Part shown: one piece after another, positions 16,243-23,957 of the stretch | Numbering within the stretch: position 1 is the first letter of the stretch | Layout: each line of letters opens with the position of its first letter | Source of the DNA: Porticoccaceae bacterium | Lineage (GTDB): Bacteria > Pseudomonadota > Gammaproteobacteria > Pseudomonadales > Porticoccaceae | Assembly: GCA_021773435.1 (NCBI GenBank) | Contig: JAJFKC010000047.1 | Location: forward strand, 1 to 34,662 | Direction of reading: 5' to 3' | Length of the DNA: 34,662 bases | Notes under the pieces: model-generated | What the model saw: only the letters and a program-made list of their open reading frames with translations | Database searches by the model: none | What the model was told of the DNA's origin: nothing | Position numbers and translations under genes: made by a program

Positions 16243-18468
16243 GTGCTAGACGAACAACTCAAGGCGACCATTCAAGACGGTTACCGCGCTTTTCTAAAGG
16301 CCAAAGGTTTTCGTGCTCGACTCGGTCAAAAGCAGATGGTTGGCCGTATCGCATCATTTCTTGGTGAGATTGAAACAAACGATGCTGGCGGCAGAGTCAG
16401 CGATAACGGGGCAATCGTTATCGAAGCGGGCACCGGCACCGGCAAAACTGCCGCCTATTTGCTCTCGGTGCTGCCGGTGGCTCATGCGCTCGGTAAGCAA
16501 GTGGTCATTGCCACCGGCACGGTCGCCTTGCAGGGCCAGTTGGCGGAGCGAGATATTCCCGATGTCATGGCCGCCACCGGCTGGGATTATAGTAGTGCGT
16601 TGGCGAAGGGCCGGGCGCGTTATCTTTGTTCGGTGCGGCTGCAACAAAGTCAGGATGCATTAAAAGCCAGTCAGTCGGGTTTGTTACTCTACGAAGACGA
16701 ATTACTTATTCGGCCTGATGCAGACAGCGCAACCATGCTTGAATCGATGACAACTGCCCTGGCCGACCAGGACTGGGACGGTGATCGTGATAGCTGGCCC
16801 GAATCTATCCCGGATATTACCTGGCAAGCGCTGACTGTCGATCGCCATCAATGCGTTGGGTTTCGTTGTCGCATGTTTTCTGAATGTTGCTTTTTTCAGG
16901 CTCGGGCGGCCATGGAGGAAGCCGATTGCATCGTTGCTAATCACGATATTGTGCTGGCTGATTTAATGCTCGGCGGTGGCGTTATTTTACCCGCGCCTGA
17001 GGATTGTATTTATGTTCTCGATGAAGCCCATAAACTGGGTGACACGGCGCTCAATCACTTCGCAAGCTTCTCACGGTTGAATGCCACCACTCAGTGGCTG
17101 GAGCAGGTTGAAAAAACTTTACCAGTGATGGCGTCTGCGTTGGCAGGAGTGTCTGGTCTGCAGGAGCACATCGAACAGTGCCAGGAAATTATCAAAACCG
17201 CGCGCCTGCCGGTTAAACAAAGTGTGCCGGTGTTCGAAGCCTTGTTGTTGGATGGTGCGGGTGAGAATGCTAGCCAATATCGATTCCCTAATGGCCAGAT
17301 GGCAGACGATGTGCAGGCTTTGTGCGAGCAACTCGCGGCGCTTTTTGTGCGCCTCGCCAGCCGTCTGGAGGGTTTGCACAAAACTTTAGATAAGGCGATG
17401 GATAATGTCTCTAGTCCAGCGCCAGATGTGGATATTGAGCAGAACTTTCAGACTGTTGGGCAATGGTTACGTCGGGTGAACGGTATCGCCGATTGCTGGT
17501 CGGCCATGGCGCGCCCCGATTCCACGCCTCCGCCCGCAGCGAAATGGTTGAGTCTAGAAGATGGTGGTGAAATCCGAGTGTCTGTGTCGCCGATTATTGC
17601 AGGCCCACAGTTAAAAGAAATTCTCTGGCAGTGCTGTTATGCAGCCATTGCTACCTCGGCTACCTTGCGAAGTATGGGCAGTTTTAGCCAGTTTTGCCGA
17701 GATACTGGGCTTGATGGGGAGCCTGATGGTGGGGATGCATCGGATACTTTCGGCGACCTGATTGCCAGCGATATGAATACCAAAGACAAAGTTACCGGAA
17801 ACACGCCTAATTGCGTTGCCGTTCCAGTAGCTTTTGATTATGCCCGCGCGGGTATTCTGGCGGTTCCAGATATCGGGGCCGATGGTGGTCAGGCTCAGGC
17901 CCATACCGAGGCCTTGATTAAATATCTGCCCGATATTCTCGATCCTGATGGCACCAATGAGGGAGGAGAACCCACAGCTAGTGGCAGCCTGGTTTTGTTT
18001 TCATCCCGTCGGCAAATGAATGATGTCGCTACCGTCATAAAAGACGATCTGCCCGACCAGCTGCTTATTCAGGGTGAATTCAGTGTCGCTGAAATAATCA
18101 AACGGCATCGCCAGGCTGTGGATGGTGGCACCAGTAGTGTGATTTTCGGGCTAGCCAGTTTTGCCGAAGGCATGGATTTGCCCGGTGATTATTGTAAGCA
18201 TGTCGTTATCGCCAAATTGCCGTTTGCCGTGCCGGATGATCCGCTCCAAGCGGCGTTGTCTGAATGGATAGAGTCGCAGGGCGGCAATGCCTTTCGAGAG
18301 CTGACGCTGCCAGCTGCGTCATTGCGGCTGATACAGGCCTGTGGACGTTTGCTGCGTAATGAATCCGACACGGGGCGGGTGACGATTCTTGATCGACGTC
18401 TGCTCAGTAAATCCTATGGTCGGCAATTACTGGATTCTTTACCGCCGTTTCGACGACTCTTTGAATAG
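16243..18468 (+). CDS. dinG: DinG/YoaA-type ATP-dependent DNA helicase (XPD-like, Fe-S)
   Basis: This 741-residue superfamily 2 helicase unwinds DNA 5'-3' and helps resolve R-loops and stalled replication. Walker A is GTGTGKT (63-69). The DEAH box is VLDEAHKLGD (D260-H263). Between them lie four cysteines placed as in XPD-type Fe-S helicases: C129 in RYLC, C204 and C209 in HQCVGFRC, and C215 or C216. SGSLVLFSSRR and the LIQACGRLLRNESDTGRVTILDRR region form motifs V-VI. The start is GTG at 16243, 3 nt after the acyltransferase stop. DinG and YoaA cannot be separated with certainty. I see no LexA box in front, and the arrangement suggests transcription from the upstream gene. Confidence 0.88.
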   Translation: MLDEQLKATIQDGYRAFLKAKGFRARLGQKQMVGRIASFLGEIETNDAGGRVSDNGAIVIEAGTGTGKTAAYLLSVLPVAHALGKQVVIATGTVALQGQLAERDIPDVMAATGWDYSSALAKGRARYLCSVRLQQSQDALKASQSGLLLYEDELLIRPDADSATMLESMTTALADQDWDGDRDSWPESIPDITWQALTVDRHQCVGFRCRMFSECCFFQARAAMEEADCIVANHDIVLADLMLGGGVILPAPEDCIYVLDEAHKLGDTALNHFASFSRLNATTQWLEQVEKTLPVMASALAGVSGLQEHIEQCQEIIKTARLPVKQSVPVFEALLLDGAGENASQYRFPNGQMADDVQALCEQLAALFVRLASRLEGLHKTLDKAMDNVSSPAPDVDIEQNFQTVGQWLRRVNGIADCWSAMARPDSTPPPAAKWLSLEDGGEIRVSVSPIIAGPQLKEILWQCCYAAIATSATLRSMGSFSQFCRDTGLDGEPDGGDASDTFGDLIASDMNTKDKVTGNTPNCVAVPVAFDYARAGILAVPDIGADGGQAQAHTEALIKYLPDILDPDGTNEGGEPTASGSLVLFSSRRQMNDVATVIKDDLPDQLLIQGEFSVAEIIKRHRQAVDGGTSSVIFGLASFAEGMDLPGDYCKHVVIAKLPFAVPDDPLQAALSEWIESQGGNAFRELTLPAASLRLIQACGRLLRNESDTGRVTILDRRLLSKSYGRQLLDSLPPFRRLFE

Positions 18469-18528
18469 GCTTGCTCACGCATTACACACCCCGACAGTCG
18501 TTTAATTTATCTTAATAGCCGGGGGTCA

Positions 18529-20445
18529 TTATTTAGCGCGAAGTTTTATTTGCTGAAGACGTTGCTCGATAGATTGACTGATGCCATCAGCGTCAAGGCC
18601 CGCCAGCGCGATTTGGGCACTGTGTTTATCGTGGTTAATAAATCGGTCAGGCAAGCCTAAGTGGAGTATTGGCACGGTAATACCTGCTGATGACAAATAC
18701 TCACTAACCCCTGCGCCAGCACCACCGGCAGTAGTATTTTCTTCTAAAGTGACCAGCAGTTGATGGTCTTCAGATAGTTGCTTTATCAGGTTTTCATCAA
18801 GGGGTTTTACAAAACGCATATCGGCAACGCTTGCGTTAATACAGTCTGCTACGGTCATGGCAGCGGGTAGCAGAGCACCAAAATTCAAGATGACAACATT
18901 TTGGCCACTGCGCCTCATAATGCCTTTACCCAGAGGGAGAGCCGACATTGTCGCATCAATGTCGGCACCAGGCCCTGTGCCTCTTGGATAGCGCACTGCT
19001 GCTGGACCGGTGTGCCTGAAACTTGTGTATAACAATTGGCGGGTTTCATTTTCATCCGAGGGCGTCATAACAATCATGTTGGGAATACAACGCAGGAAGG
19101 AAATATCGAAACTGCCAGCGTGACTGGCTCCGTCCTCGCCAACCAGCCCCGCTCGATCAATGGCGAATGTTACATCGAGGTTTTGCAGGGCTACATCATG
19201 TATGACTTGATCATAGGCCCGCTGTAAAAATGTGGAATAGATCGCTACTACGGGTTTTTTATTTTCACAGGCAAGGCCCGCTGCTAGCGTCACCGCATGT
19301 TGCTCGGCGATGGCAACATCATGAAAATGGCCGGGATAGCGTCGGGCAAATTCGACCATGCCAGAACCCTCGCTCATGGCTGGCGTGATTGCTACGAGAT
19401 TGGGATCTTGCTCGACCATATCGCATAGCCAGTCGCCGAACACTTGCTGATATTTTATAGATGGTGGTGGGGCTTTTGGATCATCTTCCTCAGCCGACGT
19501 AATGGTCGGCTCTATTTTGTTAATGGCATGGTAGCCAATAGGGTCTTGTTCAGCGGGAATAAAGCCTCGGCCTTTATTGGTGACCACATGCAGTAGTACC
19601 GGGCCGGTAATTTCTTTCAGGTTTTCGAGGGTCTTAACCAGTAGTGCAATATTGTGGCCGTCTATAGGACCGATATAGGTGAAGCCTAATTCTTCAAAAA
19701 TAATTCCTGGAGCGACCAGTGCCTTCATTAATTCTTCCGTTTTTCTCACCAGGCCGCTTGCCGCAGGGAAGGCTTTGAGAATTCTTTTGGCGCTCTCTCG
19801 GAATAGATTATAGAGTTTGCTGGACCACAACTTTGAAAAATAGGTGGCTAAGCCGCCGACATTTTTTGATATCGACATATGGTTGTCGTTGAGCACCACC
19901 AGCAGGTTCTCATCGACGTGGGCAATATGGTTGAGGGCTTCTATAGCCATGCCGGCCGTCATCGCGCCGTCACCGATAACGGCTATGGCATGACTATCCA
20001 GGCCATCCATGGTCGCTGCGATTTTCATGCCCAGTGCAGCACTGAGCGAAGTGCTGGAATGACCTACGCCAAAAGCGTCGCAATCGCTCTCGGTTCGTTT
20101 CGGGAAACCGGAAAGGCCACCCTGCTGACGAATGGTGAGGAGTTGCTCGCGCCGACCGGTGAGTATTTTATGGGGGTAGGTCTGGTGACCCACGTCCCAG
20201 ACCAATTTATCTCGGGGGGTGTCAAACACGTAATGTAAGGCGATGGTCAGCTCGACAACGCCCAACCCGGCACCAAAGTGGCCGCCCGACTGGCCGACGG
20301 AATAGAGTAGGTAGGCGCGTAATTCGTTAGCTAACTGGTCGAGCTTCGCTTCCGAGATGAGGCGTAGGTGATCGGGATGATCAATCAGATCAAGCAACGG
20401 TGTAGCGGGTCGCGTTACGGGTATGTCGGAAAATGATACGGTCAT
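18529..20445 (-). CDS. dxs: 1-deoxy-D-xylulose-5-phosphate synthase
   Basis: This 638-residue thiamine-diphosphate enzyme condenses pyruvate with glyceraldehyde 3-phosphate, the entry step of the MEP isoprenoid pathway. [21 protein letters not shown] (51-71) and the cofactor motif GDGAMTAG...N (158-187) are clear. The catalytic Glu lies in [17 protein letters not shown], and [13 protein letters not shown] is in the transketolase pyrimidine domain. The opening [19 protein letters not shown] matches other gammaproteobacterial Dxs, which fixes the ATG at 20445. No ribosome site is visible; instead a perfect 13-bp inverted repeat ends 10 nt upstream. It is the last gene of xseB-ispA-dxs, a common operon order. 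Confidence 0.97.
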   Translation of the reverse strand: MTVSFSDIPVTRPATPLLDLIDHPDHLRLISEAKLDQLANELRAYLLYSVGQSGGHFGAGLGVVELTIALHYVFDTPRDKLVWDVGHQTYPHKILTGRREQLLTIRQQGGLSGFPKRTESDCDAFGVGHSSTSLSAALGMKIAATMDGLDSHAIAVIGDGAMTAGMAIEALNHIAHVDENLLVVLNDNHMSISKNVGGLATYFSKLWSSKLYNLFRESAKRILKAFPAASGLVRKTEELMKALVAPGIIFEELGFTYIGPIDGHNIALLVKTLENLKEITGPVLLHVVTNKGRGFIPAEQDPIGYHAINKIEPTITSAEEDDPKAPPPSIKYQQVFGDWLCDMVEQDPNLVAITPAMSEGSGMVEFARRYPGHFHDVAIAEQHAVTLAAGLACENKKPVVAIYSTFLQRAYDQVIHDVALQNLDVTFAIDRAGLVGEDGASHAGSFDISFLRCIPNMIVMTPSDENETRQLLYTSFRHTGPAAVRYPRGTGPGADIDATMSALPLGKGIMRRSGQNVVILNFGALLPAAMTVADCINASVADMRFVKPLDENLIKQLSEDHQLLVTLEENTTAGGAGAGVSEYLSSAGITVPILHLGLPDRFINHDKHSAQIALAGLDADGISQSIEQRLQQIKLRAK

Positions 20446-20455
20446 CGCAACACAG

Positions 20456-20496
20456 CAGGTCTTTTTGGGGCGGCAATATTACACCAAAAAGACCTG
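20456..20496 (-). promoter_or_regulatory. Perfect 13-bp inverted repeat in the dxs leader
   Basis: CAGGTCTTTTTGG (20456-20468) is exactly inverted as CCAAAAAGACCTG (20484-20496) around a 15-nt loop. In the minus-strand mRNA the hairpin lies in the 92-nt ispA-dxs gap and ends 10 nt before the dxs ATG, with no other ribosome site between. It may modulate translation, act as an RNA processing or stability element, or give partial termination. Confidence 0.55.
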
Positions 20497-20537
20497 TAAA
20501 TCGGCGAGCCCTTAGGAACCGAATCGACCCCTATCAA

Positions 20538-21440
20538 TTAAAAGCCGCGGTTGACAATATAATGGGCAATATCGCGGAGGTGCCGGGCTTCGTCTCCGAA
20601 TATATCCAGCGCCTTCAGACTCTGTTTGAGCGCGTCATCCAACAAAGATTTTGATCGGTTGAGGCCTAACAATGAAGGGTAGGTCGCTTTGTGGAGCCTG
20701 GCATCCGCTCCGACCTGCTTGCCGAGCGTCGCTGTATCGCTGAGCTCATCGAGAAGGTCGTCTCTGACCTGAAAAGCCAGACCGATATGCACGCCGTAAT
20801 CCTGTAAGGCGCATAGAACCGTTTCGCTGGTTTCACCGTTGCTTATTGCTCCCATGACTACACTTGCAGCGATAAGATCGGCCGTTTTATGTTGATGCAT
20901 GGTCTCTAGATAAGCGATATCCACCAAGCTATCGGTTGCAGCCATATCCATGGCCTGACCGAGAACCATACCTTGAGCACCAATGGCATGGATCAGCGTT
21001 CGAAACAACAAGACAACCTGGGCCGATGCCAACTTGTCGATCTGACCTAATTGGTCGAACGCGAGGGTTTGCAACGCATCGCCAGCCAATATTGCCGTGG
21101 CTTCATCGTATTTGATATGGCAGGTTGGCTGGCCTCTGCGTAGTTCATCGTCATCCATGGCCGGTAAATCATCGTGAATCAACGAATAAGTGTGGATCAG
21201 TTCAACTGCGCAGGCGGATTTGTCTGTTGCTTCGGAGGAGCCACCACCTGAACCTCCTGTCACTACAGCCCCGCCGCCATAGACCAGGCAGGGTCGAATA
21301 CGTTTACCATTACCGAGTGTTGCGTAACGGATTGCTTCTATAAGCCGCTGATTTGGCCCATCTACGGGCAGACAGTTGTGTAAGAGAAGATTGGTGCGAT
21401 CGCGGCAGTTTTCGAGAAAAGTCTGGACGCTCTCGGTCAC
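20538..21440 (-). CDS. ispA: Farnesyl diphosphate synthase (polyprenyl synthetase family)
   Basis: This 300-residue enzyme elongates dimethylallyl or geranyl diphosphate with isopentenyl diphosphate to farnesyl diphosphate. GNGKRIRPCLVY precedes the first aspartate-rich motif LIHDDLPAMDDDELRRG (D90, D91, D96), with the bacterial two-residue insertion. The second motif is FQVRDDLLDELSD. A glycine/serine-rich stretch (about 57-72) between them is a local expansion. The start is GTG at 21440, overlapping the xseB stop by GTGA, so translation is coupled. The operon xseB-ispA-dxs links it to the MEP pathway enzyme downstream. Geranyl- or octaprenyl-synthase activity is less likely from length and motif spacing. 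Confidence 0.94.
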   Translation of the reverse strand: MTESVQTFLENCRDRTNLLLHNCLPVDGPNQRLIEAIRYATLGNGKRIRPCLVYGGGAVVTGGSGGGSSEATDKSACAVELIHTYSLIHDDLPAMDDDELRRGQPTCHIKYDEATAILAGDALQTLAFDQLGQIDKLASAQVVLLFRTLIHAIGAQGMVLGQAMDMAATDSLVDIAYLETMHQHKTADLIAASVVMGAISNGETSETVLCALQDYGVHIGLAFQVRDDLLDELSDTATLGKQVGADARLHKATYPSLLGLNRSKSLLDDALKQSLKALDIFGDEARHLRDIAHYIVNRGF

Positions 21441-21682
21441 TCGTCGGCCTCTGTAGAAAATGCCGTATCGACGATCTCGCCATCAGGCTGGGTGGTCAGC
21501 AGTCTCACTCGCTGCTCTGCGTTGAGTAATGCCGATTGACAGTCGCGAGTTATCTTGACGCCTTTTTCGAAGGATTTGAGCGACTCTTCGAGGCCAAGAT
21601 GGCCTTTTTCCAACGCTTCTACAATTGTCTCAAGTTGTTCAAGGCTGCGCTCAAAATCAACATTCTTTTTTCTTGTCGCCAT
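21437..21682 (-). CDS. xseB: Exodeoxyribonuclease VII small subunit
   Basis: This 81-residue acidic helical protein contains FERSLEQLETIVEALEKGHLGLEESLKSFEKGVKITRDCQSALLNAEQRV in two helices, the whole XseB domain. Several copies wrap around the large subunit XseA, which degrades single-stranded DNA. The ATG at 21682 is preferred because the family usually begins M-x-x-K-K; the ATG at 21691 is possible and neither has a strong ribosome site. It is the first gene of xseB-ispA-dxs. A TATAAT (21703-21708, minus strand) lies just upstream. Confidence 0.92.
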   Translation of the reverse strand: MATRKKNVDFERSLEQLETIVEALEKGHLGLEESLKSFEKGVKITRDCQSALLNAEQRVRLLTTQPDGEIVDTAFSTEADE

Positions 21683-21702
21683 GAGAACCATCGCTCTGGG
21701 GG

Positions 21703-21708
21703 ATTATA
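21703..21708 (-). promoter_or_regulatory. Possible -10 box of the xseB-ispA-dxs operon
   Basis: A perfect TATAAT is read on the minus strand. No convincing -35 box lies 16-18 nt further upstream. Transcription would start near 21696, leaving a very short leader, so an activator or another promoter may be needed. The GacA-like box lies about 65 nt upstream. Confidence 0.3.
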
Positions 21709-21747
21709 GGGAAATAGGTTCGAATTTTGCGCCATAAGCGTCTTCAG

Positions 21748-21792
21748 TGTCACTAAAAAATGTAGGCAATATCGTACAAAATGTTAGTGACA
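21748..21792. promoter_or_regulatory. 9-bp inverted repeat enclosing the GacA-like box
   Basis: TGTCACTAA (21748-21756) is exactly inverted as TTAGTGACA (21784-21792). Its centre (21770) is within half a base of the centre of the GacA-like dyad (21769.5). The nested dyads span the divergent control region between xseB and the small RNA. A second regulator may bind around GacA. Confidence 0.5.
21761..21778 (+). promoter_or_regulatory. GacA/UvrY-type upstream activating sequence
   Basis: TGTAGG-N6-CGTACA matches the 18-bp GacA box TGTAAG-N6-CTTACA at 10 of 12 defined positions, with exact spacing and dyad symmetry. In pseudomonads this element precedes rsmX, rsmY and rsmZ and is bound by the phosphorylated response regulator GacA. 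Here it lies about 60-75 nt before the predicted small RNA. Confidence 0.6.
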
Positions 21793-21836
21793 TCTCCATA
21801 TGGCCTTGCTCAAGTGAGGAGCGCATTATGCATCAC

Positions 21837-22149
21837 GCATGGACGCTATGCACACGGATGTGACTTTTTAAAGCTGGATATTAGAGCTTTATAGCTGGAT
21901 GTTAGAGCGGTAAATTTGATCACCGTTAGACCGGCAAGGAAATCTCGTATTGGAAGAATGGCCTGTAAAGATATGGGTTGTTCGTTACAGAGACCAGGGA
22001 AGAATGGGTAGTTCAGGTCTCATTGTAGAAAAGGTTTTCTGCCAACGGCCAGGGACAGGATTAAGGCCGAAATAAAGCGTTATACGGATGTAATGTGTTC
22101 TCTTACTGCCCATCGCCCCTTGTCCTCTCCGGTAAAGGGGCGTTTTTTT
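21837..22149 (+). ncRNA. CsrB/RsmZ-type small RNA that would sequester CsrA/RsmA
   Basis: This 313-nt stretch without a convincing reading frame carries ten GGA triplets, six as ANGGA. Many sit in hairpin loops. GCAT-GGACGCT-ATGC lies at 21837-21851, and CACA-CGGA-TGTG at 21851-21862 closely resembles the CsrA consensus ACARGGAUGU. A 6-bp stem AAAGCT/AGCTTT has GGA in its loop (21870-21890), CGGCC/GGCCG has two GGA in its loop (22046-22069), and a further CGGA loop lies at 22080-22093. It ends in a strong intrinsic terminator. Such RNAs bind many CsrA/RsmA copies and release their target mRNAs. A GacA-like box lies upstream. The 5' end is estimated from the first hairpin. I cannot say which known subfamily it is closest to. 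Confidence 0.7.
22114..22149 (+). terminator. Intrinsic terminator of the small RNA
   Basis: CGCCCCTT (22114-22121) pairs perfectly with AAGGGGCG (22135-22142), followed directly by seven T. No plus-strand protein gene ends here, so the terminator itself argues for a non-coding transcript. Confidence 0.9.
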
Positions 22150-22505
22150 GCCTGGGACTTTTTATCAGGGATTAACACAGGTTATCAGGGATTAACACAG
22201 GGTTTTTGGGCCAAAGTCGCAAGTAGCTTATTTGTGTGACCACTCCGCAATACGAAGCCCTGAGTTGTGAGGCAAAAATTTTCGCGCCAGTTTCCTTTGA
22301 GGCTAATTTCCTTTGAGATAGTCAGGCAGATTATTTTTCTATTCAATACCATTGGGAATGGTTGACCTTGACCTTAGCTGAAGAAGCTCCTGGAAGGGAA
22401 CAAATATAGGGTTCCCGGCGACAAGCGCTATATATAATATAAGTAGTGGCTTATTATCTCCGTATCGACTTGTTGCCTGGCAATAAAGGGGGGCGGAAAT
22501 AGTTC
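22150..22505. other. Spacer between small RNA and HNH gene
   Basis: I see no gene here. A 20-bp tandem duplication lies at 22162-22201, and an 11-bp direct repeat TTTCCTTTGAG occurs at 22291-22301 and 22307-22317. TATAAT at 22433-22438 could be the -10 box for the HNH gene, but its -35 region is poor. Confidence 0.5.
22162..22201. repeat. Exact 20-bp tandem duplication
   Basis: TTATCAGGGATTAACACAGG occurs at 22162-22181 and again at 22182-22201 without a mismatch, starting 13 nt after the small-RNA terminator. It is probably a recent slippage event, though paired protein sites cannot be excluded. Confidence 0.9.
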
Positions 22506-23066
22506 ATGCAGTCCAAGATATTGCGCTTAAATGTGGCTGGCCAGCCTATTGAATGGCTGGACTGGCAAGCCGCTGTTTGTCTGTATGCCAGGGAGCTAGT
22601 GACCTGGACAATGGGCGATGTGATACACCGTATTCATGGTGGATATTCTCGTGTCACCGGCGAGCAGACAGTTATCGAGCTGCCTAGCATCATCGCCTGT
22701 GGTGGCGCGCAACTGGCCCGACCCCGATCCAGTTATCCTTTGTCAAATAATGCCTTGTTTGCCAGAGACAATCACCTGTGCCTGTATTGCACACGGGAAT
22801 TCCCGCAACATTTGCTGACTCGGGATCATATTGTGCCACTGTCTCGGGGTGGTACTGATCGTTGGGAGAATGTGGTATCAGCCTGTCGGCGTTGTAATCA
22901 GCACAAGGGTAATCGTCTGTTAGAAGATATTGGCATGGAGCTTGTCGCACTGCCCTATCGGCCCAACAACGCTGAGTATCTGGCGCTGATTAATTCGCGG
23001 CGGATTCGGGCTGATCAGATGGACTTTCTACGCACACAATTTTCTAAAAATAGCCGGTGGTTGTGA
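22506..23066 (+). CDS. HNH endonuclease family protein
   Basis: In this 186-residue protein the HNH nuclease core is clear: LCLYC (C92, C95), then LTRDHIVPLSRGGTDRWENVVSACRRC (H108, N122, C127, C130) and NQHKGNR (H133). The four cysteines should hold a structural zinc, and the two histidines and asparagine form the metal-dependent nuclease site. The N-terminal 80 residues (LRLNVAGQPIEWLDWQAAVCLYARE...) form the domain commonly seen on chromosomal HNH proteins of gammaproteobacteria and cyanobacteria, whose biological target is unknown. No methyltransferase or phage gene is nearby, so a restriction role is not supported. A GGAAAT stands about nine nt before the ATG. Confidence 0.88.
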   Translation: MQSKILRLNVAGQPIEWLDWQAAVCLYARELVTWTMGDVIHRIHGGYSRVTGEQTVIELPSIIACGGAQLARPRSSYPLSNNALFARDNHLCLYCTREFPQHLLTRDHIVPLSRGGTDRWENVVSACRRCNQHKGNRLLEDIGMELVALPYRPNNAEYLALINSRRIRADQMDFLRTQFSKNSRWL

Positions 23067-23121
23067 TTTTTTATGATTAGTCTTTTACCGGATTAATCTT
23101 CTACGGGGTGAGGTATTAGCG

Positions 23122-23904
23122 ATGGATTTAGGTATAAATGGTCGGCACGCTATTGTCTGTGGTGCCAGTCAAGGGCTGGGAAAAGGTTGTGCGCTAGCCC
23201 TGGCGCGGGAGAATGTAAATGTGTTGCTGGTTGCACGCACCGCTGAGACTCTGACTCTGGCTCAGCAGGAAATTCAGGCGCTTAGCGAGGCGGTGATAAC
23301 CACGATTGCGGCGGATATTACCACTGATGAAGGTCGCGACGCAGTGATGGCCATCTGCCCCAATCCAGACATACTGGTCAATAATGCCGGTGGCCCGCCG
23401 CCGGGTGATTTTCGGGACTGGACTCAAAAAGAATGGTTTGATGCGGTTAATAATAATATGTTTTCAGCCATTGATATGATTCGTCGTTGCATCGATGGGA
23501 TGGCAGAGCGGGGCTTTGGCCGTATTGTTAATATCACCAGTATTTCAGTTAAGACGCCGATGCCTGGTCTGGGCTTGTCTGATGGTGCCCGAGCTGGTTT
23601 AACCGGCGCGGTGGCCAGCATTGCGCGGCAGTTTGTACAGCACAATGTCACCATCAATAATTTGTTGCCCGGACTTTTTGATACCGACCGAGGCAACGGT
23701 TATCTGGCCTACCGAGCCAGGGGTGAGGGGGCCGATGTGGATCTATATGTGAAAGATTATTTTGCTGACAAAAACCCGGCGGGAAGGCTTGGTTCCTGTG
23801 AGGAGTTTGGCGCTGCGTGTGCATTTTTGTGTAGTGCTTTAAGCGGCTATACGACTGGGCAAAATATATTGCTTGATGGTGGCCAATTTCCTGGCACTTT
23901 TTAA
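23122..23904 (+). CDS. SDR-fold oxidoreductase-like protein lacking the Tyr-x3-Lys pair
   Basis: This 260-residue Rossmann-fold protein has the dinucleotide motif CGASQGLGKG (13-22), NNAGGPPPG (87-95) and a conserved C-terminal YTTGQNILLDGG, so its family is short-chain dehydrogenase/reductase. Ser140 of the active site is in place (VNITSIS). At the position of the catalytic tyrosine stands Ser153 and at that of the lysine Arg157 (GLSDGARAG). The same region is common in a branch of SDRs often labelled '3-oxoacyl-ACP reductase', so the substitution is probably ancestral to that branch rather than a recent defect. Its reaction is unknown. A GGTGAGG precedes the ATG. It follows the HNH gene by 55 nt on the same strand, possibly one unit. 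Confidence 0.85.
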   Translation: MDLGINGRHAIVCGASQGLGKGCALALARENVNVLLVARTAETLTLAQQEIQALSEAVITTIAADITTDEGRDAVMAICPNPDILVNNAGGPPPGDFRDWTQKEWFDAVNNNMFSAIDMIRRCIDGMAERGFGRIVNITSISVKTPMPGLGLSDGARAGLTGAVASIARQFVQHNVTINNLLPGLFDTDRGNGYLAYRARGEGADVDLYVKDYFADKNPAGRLGSCEEFGAACAFLCSALSGYTTGQNILLDGGQFPGTF

Positions 23905-23957
23905 AAATAAGAGTGCTTATACAGCCATTGTTTATTCAGCGAGTGCTTTTCAAATAG

